Of a stretch of DNA of 64,000 nt, positions 53,807-63,183 are shown in pieces (position 1 is the first letter of the stretch; the number at the start of each line of letters is the position of its first letter). The notes below the pieces were generated by a model. That model ran no database searches. It saw only the letters and a list, made by a program, of their open reading frames with translations, and had not been told where the DNA came from. Position numbers and translations under genes: made by a program. Origin of the DNA: Thalassobellus sediminis (lineage in GTDB: Bacteria > Bacteroidota > Bacteroidia > Flavobacteriales > Flavobacteriaceae); contig NZ_JBISCD010000037.1 in the NCBI RefSeq assembly GCF_044386045.1, positions 1 to 64,000 on the forward strand, given 5' to 3'.

Positions 53807-54535
53807 TTATAATGTTTCTATTTTCTTCCTTCTTTTAAAATATAAATTGGAGTAAATTCTATCAATTAGCTGTAAATAGTACTCCCCATTGACAAAAACT
53901 ACATTTTGCCTATCTCCTCTATATTCATTACCTTTTTTTGTGGCATAAACTTGGTTTTTATTTATTTTGAAGTACTGTTTTTTAACCTCAATCAAGCCAT
54001 ATTTTTCGGCTTCTTGTTTTAGTCTTACCGCTTTATTAATTGTTAGACCGTAAAACTCTTTTACGCTTAACACAGAAACTTCTGCATATTTTTTAATATC
54101 ACAGGAAAACGCAATAGACTCATTGGCGCTTCTACTTTTTAGCACGTTGCTACTACGTTTTAAATATTTCCTGCAATATGTTTTGTAAAGTTGAGTGTAT
54201 ATAATTGCGCCTAGAGATGCTCTTATATGTGTTAAATCTTTATAGGTAAAAGGATAGGCTCTTCTTAAGACCCAATTGTTCTTGTCTCTAATTTTTTCTA
54301 ATGCATGGAGTCTATAAAACTGAAATTCATCGTCATAATACAACCAACCTAAATCTTGAACTTTCTTAAAATTACTTTTTACTGTCTTAGATGTATTACA
54401 TAGAGTAATTCTTGCCAAATCAATATCAGTTTTACTCCATTGAATTTTACCAGATGGATAACTTAGCTTTAAATACAAATAAAGTCTGAATGGATTTTCT
54501 TTATTATTAATTGTTACCCAATTGCACATTTGCAA
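53807..54535 (-). CDS. Unrecognised basic protein with winged-helix-like segments
   Basis: The 242-residue protein is basic and contains two stretches with winged-helix rhythm: DIDLARITLCNTSKTVKSNFKKVQDLGWLYYD and SVKEFYGLTINKAVRLKQEAEKYGLIEVKKQYFKI. It is probably DNA-binding, perhaps a replication or control protein of the element. It follows the two HTH genes in the same direction, 172 nt before the methyltransferase gene. No known family is recognised. Confidence 0.55.
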   Translation of the reverse strand: MQMCNWVTINNKENPFRLYLYLKLSYPSGKIQWSKTDIDLARITLCNTSKTVKSNFKKVQDLGWLYYDDEFQFYRLHALEKIRDKNNWVLRRAYPFTYKDLTHIRASLGAIIYTQLYKTYCRKYLKRSSNVLKSRSANESIAFSCDIKKYAEVSVLSVKEFYGLTINKAVRLKQEAEKYGLIEVKKQYFKINKNQVYATKKGNEYRGDRQNVVFVNGEYYLQLIDRIYSNLYFKRRKKIETL

Positions 54536-54558
54536 CGGAATATTAACCTTAGGTGTTT

Positions 54559-54846
54559 TTACAATTTTTTTTTACTAGAAATGTAATTTTCATCTATTAC
54601 TTTGTGTATATCTGATAACTTATAGTAAATCTTACCTTTAATTTGACAAAAGGGTAATATTTGCTCTTCCCTCCAATTTACAGCTGTTTTAGGTGAAATT
54701 TTAAATAATTGTAAAATCTCTGAATTATCTAACAATACATAATTTGGATCTAGCTTATTTTTAAATGTATTTTGTTTAATCAAATATTCTAATCTATCTA
54801 ATATCTTTTTTAAAGAGTCGTTAAATGGGTGCTTAAAATTGCTCAT
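54559..54846 (-). CDS. Small HTH DNA-binding protein (MerR/HTH_17-like)
   Basis: The 95-residue protein has a C-terminal MerR-like helix-turn-helix (LDNSEILQLFKISPKTAVNWREEQILPFCQIKGKIYYKLSDIHKVI). This is the pattern of excisionase-type proteins of Bacteroidota elements. It starts 1 nt after the previous HTH gene, so the two are coupled. It may control excision or integrase expression. Confidence 0.8.
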   Translation of the reverse strand: MSNFKHPFNDSLKKILDRLEYLIKQNTFKNKLDPNYVLLDNSEILQLFKISPKTAVNWREEQILPFCQIKGKIYYKLSDIHKVIDENYISSKKKL

Positions 54847-54847
54847 A

Positions 54848-55144
54848 TTATCTGTTCTTAGAATTAATACTAATTAATGCTTCTTCTAATTCAGCTTGTT
54901 TATATCTAATTAAATTTCCTAATCTATAAGGCTTTAAAATGCCTTTTTTATTCCAATCTGTTAGCGTTACTAAAGATACTTTTAGAATAACAGCTACTTC
55001 TTGTCTGGTAAGATATTCAGGAGGTTTAATAGGTTGGAAATTTTGAGCAATTACATTTAATTCTGCTCTAACATCATTGATGATGTCTTCTTTTAATTCG
55101 GTAGGTGTGATACCGAATACTTGTGTCATTTTACTTTCTTGCAT
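54848..55144 (-). CDS. Small HTH DNA-binding protein, excisionase-like
   Basis: The 98-residue protein ends in an HTH_17 domain (PPEYLTRQEVAVILKVSLVTLTDWNKKGILKPYRLGNLIRYKQAELEEAL). The start could also be M6, since little distinguishes them. A second HTH gene follows 1 nt later. Such pairs next to a tyrosine recombinase are typical of mobile elements and probably direct recombination. Confidence 0.82.
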   Translation of the reverse strand: MQESKMTQVFGITPTELKEDIINDVRAELNVIAQNFQPIKPPEYLTRQEVAVILKVSLVTLTDWNKKGILKPYRLGNLIRYKQAELEEALISINSKNR

Positions 55145-55210
55145 CGTGGATACGTTTTATTGTTCTACGATGCTAAATAAGTACAAAGCTTATTCGTTGA
55201 AAATTCGGAT

Positions 55211-56905
55211 TTATTCGGATTTATTCGTTGATAAATTGTTTTGGGAAATTTTGATTAAGTCCTTAACATCTTCAATATAATTCTGGTGATTGGACAAATT
55301 AGTTTCATTCTTGATTTCTGCTTTATATTCATCATTTAAAAACTGAATGTACTTTTTTAATGATAATCTATTTTTGAAAATTAAAGACTTACAATTTTCA
55401 TCTCTGAAGATTGCATTACTAATAGCTTGAAAACTTCTTTCAGGCTTATTCTTATTATCAATTGCTGCTAATTCTTGAAGTGCATCATTAAACCAGTTTT
55501 GAGATTCTACACTTATAAAAATATCATTTCTAAACTTTGGTGTACTTTTTTTAGATTCTTCATTGCCACTTTCATAATACTTATGTGTTTCTAATAGCTT
55601 ATTTTTTTCAATGATTTTTTCATAAACCTTATCATTATATATTTTATTAGATTCACTTTCTAAAACTTCATATAAATATGAAAATTCAAAAATATTTTTA
55701 TTAACAATATTTATTTGACCTGAAATAAACTCAACTGCTTTATGTTCTAAATAAGGTGTATGATTGAGCCCAATGTGCCTAATAAGATTATGAAAGGTTT
55801 GAAAACTATATTTAATTTCGCTTTTAGCAATATTTAATCTATTATCATTAAATCCTAAAATTTGATCTGGAGTATAATCTTTAAAATATGGAATTGCTGT
55901 TTTTAACAACTCTCTTACAGCTTGTAATAATATTGCAGAATAAATATCGGCGTTCTTTTTTATTTTTTCATCATAATTAAAAAATTCTGAAAACTTTTCT
56001 GTGTACAAATCCCTTAATTCATAAGTCTGTTTAATAATCTTATTTAGTTCTTCTAAATTATAAATTCTCAAATTTCTTTTCCTCTTTTTTAAATCTTCTA
56101 AATATTTCATTTTTAAAGAAGCTGGATATATTACAACACTTTCGGCATTAGGAAATCTCATATAAAATAATGAGTATCCGTTTATAAGATATAAGTTTAG
56201 CTTCTTGTCAAAAATTTCATAAGTTGTTTTAACTGGTCTGTTTTCATCAGATAAAAATTCAAAAAGCTCTTTTAAAAAATTTGAGTTTTTTGCTAAAGGT
56301 TCTTTGAAAAAAGGGGTTTCCTTATGCATTTGATAAAAGTCATCAGCGGTTTTGACTTTTTCAAATTTGAATGAAATACTTCCAAAAACATTCTTTGTTT
56401 CTTGCTCCTTTTTTTTAGAATCATTTACTACTTGTAACTCTTTCTGGTTATTAGTAGATTTTAAAGATTCCAAAAACACTTTTAATTCATTAGCATAAAA
56501 ATTTAAAAAATATAGAAGTAAATTTTCTTGAATACTTCTTAAATAATCAAAATTCTCATAGTATTCTTCCCAAGATAGTTTAACATCAATGACATCATTT
56601 AGTTCATAAGGGTAAGTTGTATTTATTAAATCATCAACAGTTACATTTAGATTATCTAAAACATGCTGAATTTTTTCAATCCCAAAATCTTTTAAATAGT
56701 CCTGTTTATCAATTTCGTGTATTAAATATCCTAAATAATAATCATTTTGCCCTTCATTACTTAATTTTAGTAAAACATCAGATTTAATTTCAGAAATACA
56801 CAACTGAAGCATTTTAATAATTCCAGCTACAGAATGTCTCTTTAAAATGTTACTATCATTTAAAAGTTCACAAAACTTATCAAAACCATAAAATTCTTTA
56901 CTCAT
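55211..56905 (-). CDS. Unrecognised 564-residue cargo protein
   Basis: The protein is largely helical, Lys/Glu/Asn-rich and has no signal peptide or catalytic motif I recognise. A C-terminal part (WFNDALQELAAIDNKNKPERSFQAISNAIFRDENCKSLIFKNRLSLKKYIQFLNDEYK) is reminiscent of proteins encoded beside Bacteroidota integrases. It lies 39 nt after the integrase gene in the same direction. It may be an element maintenance or effector protein; this is unresolved. Confidence 0.6.
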   Translation of the reverse strand: MSKEFYGFDKFCELLNDSNILKRHSVAGIIKMLQLCISEIKSDVLLKLSNEGQNDYYLGYLIHEIDKQDYLKDFGIEKIQHVLDNLNVTVDDLINTTYPYELNDVIDVKLSWEEYYENFDYLRSIQENLLLYFLNFYANELKVFLESLKSTNNQKELQVVNDSKKKEQETKNVFGSISFKFEKVKTADDFYQMHKETPFFKEPLAKNSNFLKELFEFLSDENRPVKTTYEIFDKKLNLYLINGYSLFYMRFPNAESVVIYPASLKMKYLEDLKKRKRNLRIYNLEELNKIIKQTYELRDLYTEKFSEFFNYDEKIKKNADIYSAILLQAVRELLKTAIPYFKDYTPDQILGFNDNRLNIAKSEIKYSFQTFHNLIRHIGLNHTPYLEHKAVEFISGQINIVNKNIFEFSYLYEVLESESNKIYNDKVYEKIIEKNKLLETHKYYESGNEESKKSTPKFRNDIFISVESQNWFNDALQELAAIDNKNKPERSFQAISNAIFRDENCKSLIFKNRLSLKKYIQFLNDEYKAEIKNETNLSNHQNYIEDVKDLIKISQNNLSTNKSE

Positions 56906-56944
56906 AGAAAAAGTTAAAAAGATTTAAATTTATTAAACCTTATC

Positions 56945-58246
56945 TTACTTTGCTACTTTCATATTAACTTTTTCAATATTATTTTCTTTATTCTGCTTTA
57001 ACCAATAATCTTGAAGTGTTTTCGCGTTCTCTTTTGGTGTGATTTTTATGTATTTTAAGAATTGTACTTCTGTTTGATGACCTGTAATAGCCATAATAAC
57101 CATATTAGGCAGTTTACCATATAAGTTAGAAGCGAAACTTCTGCGACATATATGGGATGTTACTAGCTTATGCATAGCATAAGTACCTTTTTCTTTTCTT
57201 TTGGTTTTAGGGTTAATCATACTCCCTTCTATTTGTTGAGTAAAACCTGCTTCCTCACACACATCTTTTATATGTAAATTAAATTTTTGGTCTGAAATTT
57301 TTCTAGGAAATCCATTATGCTTTTCTAGAATTTTTTTTACTTGTGGATGCATTGGAATAACAACGTTTTGACCAGTTTTTTGAGTTTCTATCTCAATAAA
57401 ACCTTCTTTTATATTAGTAGCTTTTAATCTTAAAAAATCTGATATTCTTAATCCTGTTCTTAAACCAATTATAAACAAGTCTCTTGCGTTCTCTAATCGC
57501 TCTACACCTTTATAATCGTGATTGTATATTTTATTTATTTGTTCATCTCTTAAATAGATGCTATCGGCTTTTACTTTAGGAGCAAAGAATTTAGGATGAT
57601 TAATATGCTCATGAACCGGTAAGCCTTGAAGCTTTGCATCTCTGGCCATTGTTTTAATAGTACCTATATAATTACCTACTGTACCTAAATTAATCTTCTG
57701 GTCTTGGGTTAAATAGTTTACAAACCTATCATAAAAGGTTAGATTTAAATCTGTGAATTTTAGTTTTGTTTTGAACTTCTTTTCATATTCGATTATTTTA
57801 TTCTTAGTAGTTGTATATTTTGTAATAGTTCCAGAACTTACTGGCTTATTTTTACCCTTAATAATTCTTGATGGTGCTAACTCAATAAACCTTTCTACAA
57901 ATGGGAGGAAAAATACCTGATCAATCGCATCATCATTTACAGGTCTGTTAAAATGATTAGCTATTTTAGTTTGAAGCCAATCTCTATCAATATAAACACC
58001 TTTAGAATTATCTGAATTAAATTCTGTAATTATAAAGTTTTCGAGTTCAAATAGATGTTGGTTTACTTCATCTTTGTAAGCTGCATCATTAGAGTTTTTT
58101 ACTTTTTGCTTTGCAGAACTCCAATGATTTGGCAAAACTTTTAAATCTGTTGAAGCTGTATAATCAAATTTTCTTCCGTTTTTAAAACGTAATAGGACAT
58201 TAGAATATCCTTTTGTACCTTTTACAAGGTAATTAATAGTAGCCAT
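56945..58246 (-). CDS. Tyrosine recombinase (integrase) of the element
   Basis: The 433-residue protein has an N-terminal arm-binding domain, a SAM-like core-binding domain (about 105-205) and a catalytic domain. All catalytic residues are visible: R267 (TGLRISD), K290 (QKTGQ), H365 and R368 (SHICRRSFASNLYG), H390 (ITGHQ) and Y399 (FLKYIK). It lies 193 nt from attR and reads inward. It should recombine the tRNA-Ser end with the circular element. Confidence 0.95.
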   Translation of the reverse strand: MATINYLVKGTKGYSNVLLRFKNGRKFDYTASTDLKVLPNHWSSAKQKVKNSNDAAYKDEVNQHLFELENFIITEFNSDNSKGVYIDRDWLQTKIANHFNRPVNDDAIDQVFFLPFVERFIELAPSRIIKGKNKPVSSGTITKYTTTKNKIIEYEKKFKTKLKFTDLNLTFYDRFVNYLTQDQKINLGTVGNYIGTIKTMARDAKLQGLPVHEHINHPKFFAPKVKADSIYLRDEQINKIYNHDYKGVERLENARDLFIIGLRTGLRISDFLRLKATNIKEGFIEIETQKTGQNVVIPMHPQVKKILEKHNGFPRKISDQKFNLHIKDVCEEAGFTQQIEGSMINPKTKRKEKGTYAMHKLVTSHICRRSFASNLYGKLPNMVIMAITGHQTEVQFLKYIKITPKENAKTLQDYWLKQNKENNIEKVNMKVAK

Positions 58247-58291
58247 AATGTGATAACATTTTAAAAGTGAGCAATATAAAGATACAAAATT

Positions 58292-58310
58292 ATCCCCACA
58301 TTATCCCCAC
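58292..58310. repeat. Right subterminal repeat, possible integrase arm site
   Basis: ATCCCCACATTATCCCCAC pairs with the left copy at 44027 (17 of 19). It lies just upstream of the integrase gene, on its promoter region. The rest of the 353-nt gap (58247-58599) contains attR and a terminator. Confidence 0.55.
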
Positions 58311-58438
58311 AATTACTATATTTATACATTATTCACTTAATTAAATTTTAATTATAAAAACAGTAAAAACCTTTATTAACAAGGGATTACAAAGGTTTTA
58401 GATAAGTATGTAATATATAGAAAAAGGGTTGGTGGGTT

Positions 58439-58451
58439 CCTCTTTCTCCGC
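58439..58451. repeat. attR: 13-bp tRNA-end repeat
   Basis: CCTCTTTCTCCGC repeats the tRNA-Ser end. It is preceded by GGGTT, which also resembles the T-arm, but the rest of the tRNA is absent. Confidence 0.8.
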
Positions 58452-58454
58452 GAA

Positions 58455-58484
58455 AAAACCCATAGCGAAAGTTATGGGTTTTTA
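58455..58484 (+). terminator. Displaced chromosomal tRNA-Ser terminator
   Basis: AACCCATA...TATGGGTT with a GCGAAAGT loop region is followed by TTTATTTTT. It starts 4 nt after attR and is probably the original terminator of tRNA-Ser, moved away by the insertion. Confidence 0.65.
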
Positions 58485-58599
58485 TTTTTATAAGATTGTT
58501 AAATGTTTTGTATTTCTATATTGTGTATTACAATATTTATAGTATTCTGAAAACTATACATTTTCTATTAACAGAAAAAATAATATAAAAAACTAAAAA

Positions 58600-59922
58600 C
58601 TAGTCTTTTAAAACAACTCTTTGCAATTCTTCTAGAGTTTTTCTTTTGGTTTCAGGCATTAAAATTATTACAAACAATAATTGTAAAATCATCATGAATG
58701 CAAAAAAGGCAAAGACCCATCCTGCACCAATTGTAGAAAATAAAACAGGAACAAAAGAAGGTACTATAGCAGCTAAAACCCAATGTACCGAACTACCAAA
58801 TGATTGGCCTGCACCCCTTAAATGGTTTGGAAATATTTCTGAAATAAACACCCATATTACAGTCCCTTGACCAATGGCATGTGCAGCAACAAATAAAAAC
58901 AAAAATATAGGCATATAATTACCTTCCCAATTAAAGAAGAATGCCATGGAAACTAATGTTAAGGAAACAATATATCCAATAGACCCTATATACATTAGCT
59001 GTTTTCTTCCTAATTTATCAATAAGATTTATTCCTATTAGAGTAAAAATCATATTAACAACTCCAACACCTATACTACTTAAAAGCGCAGAGCTTTCTTC
59101 TAAACCTGCTTCTGCTAAAATTCTTGGAGCATAATACAATAATGCATTTATACCTGACAATTGATTGAAAAATGCAATTAAAAATGCTAAAATTATTGGA
59201 AACCTATATTTTTTTATAAATATATTCTCATTTAGAACAGTATTATCCATCTCTACTTTAATTTGAGCAATTAACTTATCTGAATCCTCATTAGGATTAA
59301 TTTTTTCTAAAACCTGTTTTGCTTCTACTACCTTCAATTTTGTTAATAACCATCTAGGACTTTTTGGTAATGTAAATGACAATAACACATATATTAACGC
59401 AGGAATTGTTTCTATCCCTACCATCCAACGCCAATCATTATCACCTATTCCGTTAAACAAATAATTAGATCCAAAAGCTATTAGAATTCCAAAAACAATA
59501 TTAAACTGATACAAACCAACTAACTTCCCTCTGTCTTTTGCTGGAGCAATTTCTGAGATATAAGCTGGAGCAGCTATAGTAGAGGCACCAACTCCTAAAC
59601 CTCCTATAAATCTAAATATTGCAAAAGTAATAGCATCATTGGCAACACAAGAACCTATAGCGGAAACGGTATAAAAAACACCAATCCAAATTAAAGTATT
59701 TCTTCTTCCTAGTTTATTTGCAGGAATACCCCCAAAAAAGGCTCCTATTACTGTTCCCCAGAGCGCCATGCCTATAACTACTATACCATGAAAAGCATCG
59801 CTAGATCCCCAAAGTAGTTGTAACTTTTTTTCGGCACCAGATATAACAACGGTATCAAATCCAAATAAAAAACCAGCTAATGCTGCTGTTATAGACCAGA
59901 TTAGTATTTTTTTATTATTCAT
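58600..59922 (-). CDS. Sugar porter of the major facilitator superfamily
   Basis: The 440-residue protein has twelve predicted helices. Sugar-porter signatures are present: NKLGRRNTLIW after helix 2, ISEIAPAKDRGKLVGLYQ, SPRWLL, QLSGINALLYYAPRIL and the final PETKRKTLEEL. It would import a monosaccharide with protons. It starts 13 nt after the GH88 gene, so it most likely takes up the sugar that enzyme frees. Confidence 0.92.
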   Translation of the reverse strand: MNNKKILIWSITAALAGFLFGFDTVVISGAEKKLQLLWGSSDAFHGIVVIGMALWGTVIGAFFGGIPANKLGRRNTLIWIGVFYTVSAIGSCVANDAITFAIFRFIGGLGVGASTIAAPAYISEIAPAKDRGKLVGLYQFNIVFGILIAFGSNYLFNGIGDNDWRWMVGIETIPALIYVLLSFTLPKSPRWLLTKLKVVEAKQVLEKINPNEDSDKLIAQIKVEMDNTVLNENIFIKKYRFPIILAFLIAFFNQLSGINALLYYAPRILAEAGLEESSALLSSIGVGVVNMIFTLIGINLIDKLGRKQLMYIGSIGYIVSLTLVSMAFFFNWEGNYMPIFLFLFVAAHAIGQGTVIWVFISEIFPNHLRGAGQSFGSSVHWVLAAIVPSFVPVLFSTIGAGWVFAFFAFMMILQLLFVIILMPETKRKTLEELQRVVLKD

Positions 59923-59935
59923 AATCTACTTCTTT

Positions 59936-61162
59936 TTATTTTAATGGTGTTAATAATGGCTTACCCTCTATTATTTTTTTATACCTTAATAAAGCTTCTA
60001 CATAGTAATAATCAGCATATATAATTGAATAATCTATTTCAGACCCTGCAGGTTTATGACCTGTTGAGTGCAATAAACAAGATGAGTTTACATTTTTACT
60101 TTGATAATTTTCAGAAAGTTCCATCAACATTTTTTCAGCTTTTTGAAAATATTCTTCTGATAGTTCTTTATCTTTTGTAAACGTTGACAACTCTAACAAA
60201 GCAGAAGCAACAATTGTTGCTGCAGAAGCATCTCTTTCTGTGTTTGGAATATTAGGTGAATTGAAATCCCAATAAGGAATTAAATCGTTTGGTAAATTTT
60301 CTAAATATACCTTAGTTGCCTTATGAGTAAAATCTAAAAACTTTAGATCCTTTGTTTCTCTATATACCATTGTATATCCATAAATGGCCCAAGCTTGACC
60401 TCTTGCCCACATACTATCATCACTATATCCTTGATGTGTAACACCTTTTATTTTTTTTCCTGTGTCTTTATCGTAAACAACAACATGGTAGGATGAGTAA
60501 TCTGGTCTAAAATGATTTTCCATGGTAACATTAGCATGACTTACTGCCATATTATATAATGATTTATTACCACCATTTTTAGAAGCCCAAAACAAGAGTT
60601 CTAGGTTAATCATATTATCCATAATTGTATTATGTTGTGGCCACTCCATATTAGGGACTTCTCTAGGCCAAGATAAAATGGTCCCTACATTAGGATTAAA
60701 AAGAGTTGCAAGCGTATCTGCTGTGTTAAGAATTACATCTTTATATGCTTCGTTATGAGTTAACCTATAACCATTACCATAACTATTAAATACTTGAAAG
60801 CCTAAATCATGATCTAATGCCGGTGTTACTGACAAAGGCTTTAAATACATTGTAAATTTATCAGCCTCTTTTTTTAACTTTTTGCTTTCTGTAAATTCAT
60901 ATAAATACCAAAGTTCACCAGACCAAAATCCACTAGTCCAATCTTTATAATCTACATATCTCCAGTCTTTAGAATTGGGAGCGATATTTCTTGGAATATT
61001 ACCTTCTGAAGAAATTAATTTTAATGCTTTAGAAGATTGATCAACACAATATTCTAATTGTTTATCTACATTAAAATTATTTGTTTGCGATTTAGACGTA
61101 TTACACCCAGATATAAAAATTGCTAAAAAAATTACACCTAAAAATTTTAATTTAATATTCAT
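59936..61162 (-). CDS. GH88 unsaturated glucuronyl hydrolase, lipoprotein
   Basis: The start at 61162 gives 408 residues and puts a lipoprotein signal at the N-terminus (FLAIFISGCNTS, Cys 20); upstream ATGs would add an improbable 46 residues. The (alpha/alpha)6 barrel shows D119 in LDHDLGF and D182 in IMDNMINLEL, the expected GH88 acids, plus TERDASAATIVASALL. It removes unsaturated uronic acid from oligosaccharides made by polysaccharide lyases. It is in one unit with the sugar porter. Confidence 0.9.
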   Translation of the reverse strand: MNIKLKFLGVIFLAIFISGCNTSKSQTNNFNVDKQLEYCVDQSSKALKLISSEGNIPRNIAPNSKDWRYVDYKDWTSGFWSGELWYLYEFTESKKLKKEADKFTMYLKPLSVTPALDHDLGFQVFNSYGNGYRLTHNEAYKDVILNTADTLATLFNPNVGTILSWPREVPNMEWPQHNTIMDNMINLELLFWASKNGGNKSLYNMAVSHANVTMENHFRPDYSSYHVVVYDKDTGKKIKGVTHQGYSDDSMWARGQAWAIYGYTMVYRETKDLKFLDFTHKATKVYLENLPNDLIPYWDFNSPNIPNTERDASAATIVASALLELSTFTKDKELSEEYFQKAEKMLMELSENYQSKNVNSSCLLHSTGHKPAGSEIDYSIIYADYYYVEALLRYKKIIEGKPLLTPLK

Positions 61163-61453
61163 ATTGCACTTCAGTTTCATCAAATTTTTATTAATTTTTA
61201 TGTTGGTAAAAATTGTATTTATAACTATTACCTTACAAGTATATTTGATAGTGTCAATATTATTAAGAATAAATCCACAAGCACATAAATTATGATTCAA
61301 ACCATATAAATTATAGGTATAACTCCCTTAAAAAATAATTACAACCTGAAAAACAGCTATTTAGAAGACAACCTTTATTAATCATTAATCTTAATAATTA
61401 GATGTTTTTTATAAAACTTACATTCTATAAAATTTGCAAGTTTTATTTTTCCA
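61163..61453. other. Spacer upstream of the GH88 gene
   Basis: This AT-rich leader and promoter region has no ORF or repeat I can support. I found no clear TTG - TAnnTTTG promoter in it. Confidence 0.5.
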
Positions 61454-61489
61454 TAAAAAAAAGCACATATTAAATAAATATGCGCTTTT
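61454..61489 (-). terminator. Terminator of the GH43 gene
   Basis: On the minus strand AAAGCGCATATT pairs with AATATGTGCTTT (one wobble), followed by T's, about 50 nt after the GH43 stop. It separates the two glycan units. Confidence 0.8.
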
Positions 61490-61541
61490 ACTTTTATAAT
61501 ATCACCAAATTATTTTTTAGCAATACAAAACTATTAAGGTT

Positions 61542-63176
61542 TTATAATTTGTCTACTCTATACCAATCAAAATCTGCATAACCACCCATTCTCACATTTT
61601 TTTCACTTATAGCGAAAAATCCCACTTTAGCACTTATCCAAAGATCTTTTTCTGCAATAAAGCTAGTTCCAATTTTATTAAACTTTTCACCTTTTTCACT
61701 ATAATAAAATAAACATGTTGCATCAGGAGCAGATACTTCCATTCTTAAATAAACAGTATTTGATTTTAATTCTTTTTCTGAAACTACTTTTTCTTCTATA
61801 CCATTAATAGCATCTCTACATACTACTTGTTGAACCCAATATTTCTCATCATGATATGCAATTCCGACATATGCATAAGACTGTCCCATCATCAACAATC
61901 CTGCTCTTTTACCCGGTGTATTCCATTCTGTATTTAATGTAACTTTAGTTGTTGCTTTAAAATTTGGAGCAGGTAATTTTTGCAACAATAAACTTGGAAC
62001 ATTCCAAAGGTTAGGTTCTTCTTTTTTACTAATAGTAAACAATCTTAAATAGTTACTTCCTGGTATTTGAGCACTCCATTTTACAGAAGAATTAGCATAC
62101 CATTGCCATTGTAAACCTGGTTTACCGTTTTTAAACTCATCACTTTCTTGTGGAGAAGATATAGCCATAGCTTGAACTGGCTTTTTATATGTAATTATAG
62201 GTTCTCCTACCCCATTTTCATCTATATCTTTTCCCATATTCGGCCAATTATTTTCCCACGATATTGGAGTTAACCAAAGTACTCTTCCATAAACAGCCTG
62301 ATCTTGAAAATGAACAAACCAAGATGCTCCATCGGGAGAAATTACCCAAGCGCCTTGATGTGGTCCATTAATAGTTGTACTTCCTTGCTCTAATACAATT
62401 TTTTCTTCGTAAGGACCATAAATATTTTTAGATCGCAATGCTAACTGCCATCCAGTTTCTACACCTCCTGCTGGTGCTAAAATATAATAGTAGTCATCTT
62501 TTTTATATAATTTTGGTCCTTCTACTGTATGATTATTTTCATGGCCATCAAACACGTTTCTTCCTTCATCTAAAACTTTTGTTCCTTCGTTATTCATAGT
62601 TCGCATGGTTAACATGCTATTAATTCCTGCACGACTTCCTGCCCAAGCATGTATTAAATAGGTGTTTTCTCCATCCCATAAAGGACAAGGGTCTATAATA
62701 CCTTTTCCTTCTAAAACTAATATAGGTTTTGACCACTTTCCATAGATATCACTTGTTTTAATCATGTATACACCAAAATCTGGATCGCCCCAATAAATAT
62801 AAAACTCGTTGTTATGATACCTTAAGGAAGGCGCCCAAACACCTTTACTATGCTGAGGAACATCAAAAACTTCTTCTGGAATTAGCTTTTCTAAAGCATA
62901 ACTTACAATTTTCCAATTTACCAAATCTTTAGAATGTAATATTGGTAAACCAGGAGTACAATTAAAACTACTCACAGTCATATAAAAATTATCCCCTACT
63001 CTAATTACATCTGGGTCTGAGTAATCTGCATATAATACAGGATTTGTATATGTTCCGTTTTCATTATCTGACTGCCATACTTTAGAGACATACTGTTGAG
63101 CAACAATAGACTGTATTGATATTACTAAAAGCAGAAAAAAAACTTTCCTTATTATCATTTTATTTTTTGTTGTCAT
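61542..63176 (-). CDS. Secreted GH43-family enzyme with C-terminal beta-sandwich
   Basis: The 544-residue protein has a signal peptide (to VAQQ, about residue 28; the start could also be M7). Catalytic acids are D54 in YSDPDVI, D162 in IIDPCPLW and E219 in HTVEGPKLY. This suggests GH43 subfamily 12-type xylosidase/arabinofuranosidase. The C-terminal 190 residues (FKATTKVTLNTEWNTPGKRAGLLMMG...) form the usual GH43 beta-sandwich partner. It follows the DUF4861 gene by 7 nt, so they are co-transcribed. Confidence 0.9.
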   Translation of the reverse strand: MTTKNKMIIRKVFFLLLVISIQSIVAQQYVSKVWQSDNENGTYTNPVLYADYSDPDVIRVGDNFYMTVSSFNCTPGLPILHSKDLVNWKIVSYALEKLIPEEVFDVPQHSKGVWAPSLRYHNNEFYIYWGDPDFGVYMIKTSDIYGKWSKPILVLEGKGIIDPCPLWDGENTYLIHAWAGSRAGINSMLTMRTMNNEGTKVLDEGRNVFDGHENNHTVEGPKLYKKDDYYYILAPAGGVETGWQLALRSKNIYGPYEEKIVLEQGSTTINGPHQGAWVISPDGASWFVHFQDQAVYGRVLWLTPISWENNWPNMGKDIDENGVGEPIITYKKPVQAMAISSPQESDEFKNGKPGLQWQWYANSSVKWSAQIPGSNYLRLFTISKKEEPNLWNVPSLLLQKLPAPNFKATTKVTLNTEWNTPGKRAGLLMMGQSYAYVGIAYHDEKYWVQQVVCRDAINGIEEKVVSEKELKSNTVYLRMEVSAPDATCLFYYSEKGEKFNKIGTSFIAEKDLWISAKVGFFAISEKNVRMGGYADFDWYRVDKL

Positions 63177-63183
63177 TATTTAC

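Larger units (their letters stand above)
43958..58451. mobile_element. Integrative element in tRNA-Ser, 14.5 kb
   Basis: The element runs between two 13-bp repeats of the tRNA-Ser 3' end. The tRNA stays intact on the left, and a complete tyrosine recombinase gene sits next to the right end. Cargo includes two HTH proteins, two unrecognised proteins, a five-gene defence-like operon, a 1-kb non-coding region and a DUF6266 gene. All genes read leftward. No conjugation, capsid or replication gene is recognised, so it is probably moved by another element or a phage. Confidence 0.82.

Noticed and set aside
43958..58451. Prophage or conjugative transposon
   Set aside because: No capsid, terminase, relaxase or tra genes are recognised between the att repeats.
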